Origin: Nocardioidaceae bacterium
GTDB lineage: Bacteria; Actinomycetota; Actinomycetes; Propionibacteriales; Nocardioidaceae
Length of the DNA stretch: 6,620 nt
Assembly (NCBI GenBank): GCA_013813125.1
Contig: JACCSH010000267.1
Coordinates: 1 to 6,620, forward strand
Reading direction: 5' to 3'
How positions within the stretch are numbered: the stretch's first letter is position 1; each line of letters starts with the position of its first letter. The translations under genes were made by a program, and so were the position numbers. This document shows, piece after piece, positions 5,228-6,620 of the stretch. The notes below the pieces were generated by a model that searched no databases, had not been told where the DNA came from, and worked only from the letters and a program-made list of their open reading frames with translations.

Positions 5228-6270
5228 TCCTGCCAGTTCAGTCCCAACCCCCGCTTGGTTGTCAGCAGATCTCCTCGGCGCGAGCGAGACCGCGAGCCTG
5301 ATCGACGTCGGCTCTTGCGAGCCTGGCTGCGAGCGAGGTCGGCGGCGCCGATCATGCCCGCCTCGTTGCCCAGGTGCGCTCGCACGATGCGTGCCTCGGG
5401 TCGATACCCACGCCCGGTGAGCGTGCGCCGGTAGGCAGTCGTCGCGGGGCCGATCAACAGCTCGCCGGCATCCGAGACTCCGCCACCGATGACGAACGTT
5501 CCTGGGTCGAGGGCGGCCGCCAGGTTTGCCAAGCCGATGCCCAACCAGTCGCCGATCTCGGCAAGCAGCTCGACCGACGCTGGGTCGCCCGACAGTGCAA
5601 CCTCCGTAACCAGCGGGCCGGTGATGGCGGCCGGGTCACCGCCGGCTCGGTCCAACAGGGCCCGAGCCAGCGGCGAGCGCGATGCGGCCAGCTCGCGCGC
5701 TTCCCGGACCAACGCGTTGCCGCTGGCGTATTGCTCCCAGCAGCCTCGGTTGCCACATTCGCAACGGTGACCGTCACGCACCACCTGCATGTGGCCGAAC
5801 TCCCCCGCAATCCCGGAGCTGCCGCGGTGGACTATGCCGCCCAGCACGAGGGCCCCACCTATTCCCGTGCCCAAGGTGACGCAGACCAGGTTTGGTTCGT
5901 TCTGTGCGGCGCCGAACCGCCACTCCGCCCAGGCAGCAGCGTTCGCGTCGTTCTCGACCAGAGTGGAAAGACCGACCCGCCGCCGTACCGCGTCGCGTAG
6001 CGGCTCGTGGCGCCACGCGAGATGTGGCGCAAAGAGCACCGTCGAGCGGGTCGCATCGACGAAGCCCGCTGCGCCAATGCCGACGGCCGAGACGACATGG
6101 CGCGAACGCAGGTCGCTGACGATCTCAGCGATCGCGTCCTCGACCTCGGGAGGGCTGGTTGACGGTGTCTCGCGGCGCGCCCGCTCGAGCACTGCACCGT
6201 CCTCATCGACCACGCCAGCAGCGACCTTCGTGCCGCCGACGTCGATGCCGATCGCGAGGCGCTGCAACAT
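5179..6270 (-). CDS. ROK family sugar kinase (glucokinase-like) with an abnormal basic C-terminal tail
   Basis: This is a 363-residue ROK-family kinase that would phosphorylate a hexose (glucose or a relative) with ATP or polyphosphate in the cytoplasm. DVGGTK (10-15) is the phosphate-binding loop. ENDANAA (106-112) holds the catalytic D108. GTGIGGA (134-140) and GEFGH (156-160) follow. The zinc motif is H160 with C170, C172 and C177 in CECGNRGCWE, and E179 is a sugar ligand. IGGGVSDAGE (251-260) and GNEAGM (301-306) are C-terminal. There is no N-terminal helix-turn-helix, so it is a kinase and not a ROK repressor. The ATG overlaps the stop of the upstream ROK gene by one base (TGATG). The family normally ends near residue 314 (DLARS). 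Here 49 more residues follow, with 13 Arg and 3 Lys, running 49 nt antisense into the GntR gene. In another frame a stop occurs at 5262-5264, so a frameshift near 5300-5336 is suspected. Substrate is not determinable. Confidence 0.85.
   Translation of the reverse strand: MLQRLAIGIDVGGTKVAAGVVDEDGAVLERARRETPSTSPPEVEDAIAEIVSDLRSRHVVSAVGIGAAGFVDATRSTVLFAPHLAWRHEPLRDAVRRRVGLSTLVENDANAAAWAEWRFGAAQNEPNLVCVTLGTGIGGALVLGGIVHRGSSGIAGEFGHMQVVRDGHRCECGNRGCWEQYASGNALVREARELAASRSPLARALLDRAGGDPAAITGPLVTEVALSGDPASVELLAEIGDWLGIGLANLAAALDPGTFVIGGGVSDAGELLIGPATTAYRRTLTGRGYRPEARIVRAHLGNEAGMIGAADLARSQARKSRRRSGSRSRSRRGDLLTTKRGLGLNWQDQRSTRVTSKEYRSGR
5244..5261. terminator. Weak hairpin between the convergent GntR and ROK genes
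   Basis: CAACC (5245-5249) and GGTTG (5257-5261) form a five-base stem with a seven-base loop. An alternative pairing is CCAA with TTGG in the same place. No T-tract follows on either strand, so it is at best a weak bidirectional terminator. It would fall exactly in the gap if the ROK gene really ends at 5262. Confidence 0.2.
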
Positions 6271-6620
6271 CAGCCGGCACTCCGGGCGAGATCAGCGACC
6301 CCGATCATGCCAGCCTCGTTTCCGAGGGTGGCAACCCGCAGCTCCAGGTGCGGTCGATGCTCCATCACGGGGAGGGTCCGCGTGAAGGCCTGCCGGATCG
6401 GCTCGAGCAGCAGCTCACCCGCTTCGGAGACACCACCGCCGATGACGACCACCGCGCAGTCGAGGATCGACGTAAGGCTCGCGATGCCCTCGCCCAGCCA
6501 GGTGCCGAGGTCGGCGAGGAGGTCCAAACAGAAAGGATCGCGCTGCTGAGCGAGCGAGGTGATGGCAGGTCCGTTGATCGACTCCGGGTCGGCACCAACT
6601 GCCTCAAGCAGCGGCTGAGC
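6270..6620 (-). CDS. Second ROK family sugar kinase, C-terminal part only
   Basis: The frame is open from the right edge and gives 116 residues before a TGA at 6270-6272. It is the C-terminal third of a ROK kinase. WLGEG, then IGGGVSEAGE and GNEAGMIG, match the equivalent parts of the adjacent kinase, and by hand count 43 of 75 aligned residues are identical with no gaps, so the two are paralogues. It ends DLARSAG, which is where the family normally ends and contrasts with the long tail of its neighbour. The ATP-binding, catalytic and zinc-binding parts lie beyond the window. Its stop overlaps the next start as TGATG, so the pair is likely translated together. Substrate and any link to inositol are unknown. 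Confidence 0.85.
   Translation of the reverse strand, partial: AQPLLEAVGADPESINGPAITSLAQQRDPFCLDLLADLGTWLGEGIASLTSILDCAVVVIGGGVSEAGELLLEPIRQAFTRTLPVMEHRPHLELRVATLGNEAGMIGVADLARSAG

Noticed and set aside
1..6620. Mobile elements, CRISPR arrays, tRNA/rRNA genes, defence genes
   Set aside because: I saw no transposase or integrase motifs, terminal inverted repeats, regular repeat-spacer pattern, or tRNA-like T-loop and anticodon arms. Gene content is ordinary carbon catabolism.

Overview
The window is high-GC, densely packed bacterial DNA with strong G/C third-position bias, GTG starts and near-zero intergenic spacing. The gene content (an inositol-catabolism operon that includes a Cgl0159-family aldolase, a divergent GntR/UTRA regulator and zinc-motif ROK kinases) points to an Actinomycetota chromosome. 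The genus cannot be fixed from the sequence.

Layout. Positions 1-4247 on the minus strand hold a five-gene operon, read right to left: iolG (inositol 2-dehydrogenase), an IolE/IolI-type TIM-barrel protein, iolC (5-dehydro-2-deoxygluconokinase), a Cgl0159-family (beta/alpha)8 aldolase, and iolB (5-deoxy-glucuronate isomerase, cut by the left edge). Three junctions are 4-nt stop/start overlaps and the fourth leaves one base, so translation is probably coupled. Positions 4248-4486 form a divergent control region with a recognisable minus-strand promoter for iolG, a candidate operator, a repeated 9-mer and a perfect 12-bp palindrome. Positions 4487-5227 on the plus strand encode a GntR/UTRA (HutC-type) regulator. 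Positions 5179-6620 on the minus strand carry two tandem ROK sugar kinases. The downstream one is complete but has an odd basic C-terminal tail that runs antisense into the end of the regulator gene. The upstream one is cut by the right edge.

How the genes fit. IolG would oxidise myo-inositol to 2-keto-inositol, the IolE/IolI-like protein would dehydrate or isomerise it, IolB would isomerise 5-deoxy-glucuronate, IolC would phosphorylate 5-dehydro-2-deoxygluconate, and the aldolase would most plausibly split the phosphorylated product into DHAP and malonate semialdehyde. The hydrolase IolD, the dehydrogenase IolA and a transporter are not in the window. The GntR protein is the obvious candidate local repressor. 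The ROK kinases form a separate convergent unit whose link to inositol is not shown by the sequence.

I do not see an undescribed defence, mobile or RNA system here. The points most worth checking are the ROK C-terminal tail (probable frameshift), the operator candidates in the divergent region, and the assignment of the aldolase and TIM-barrel proteins.
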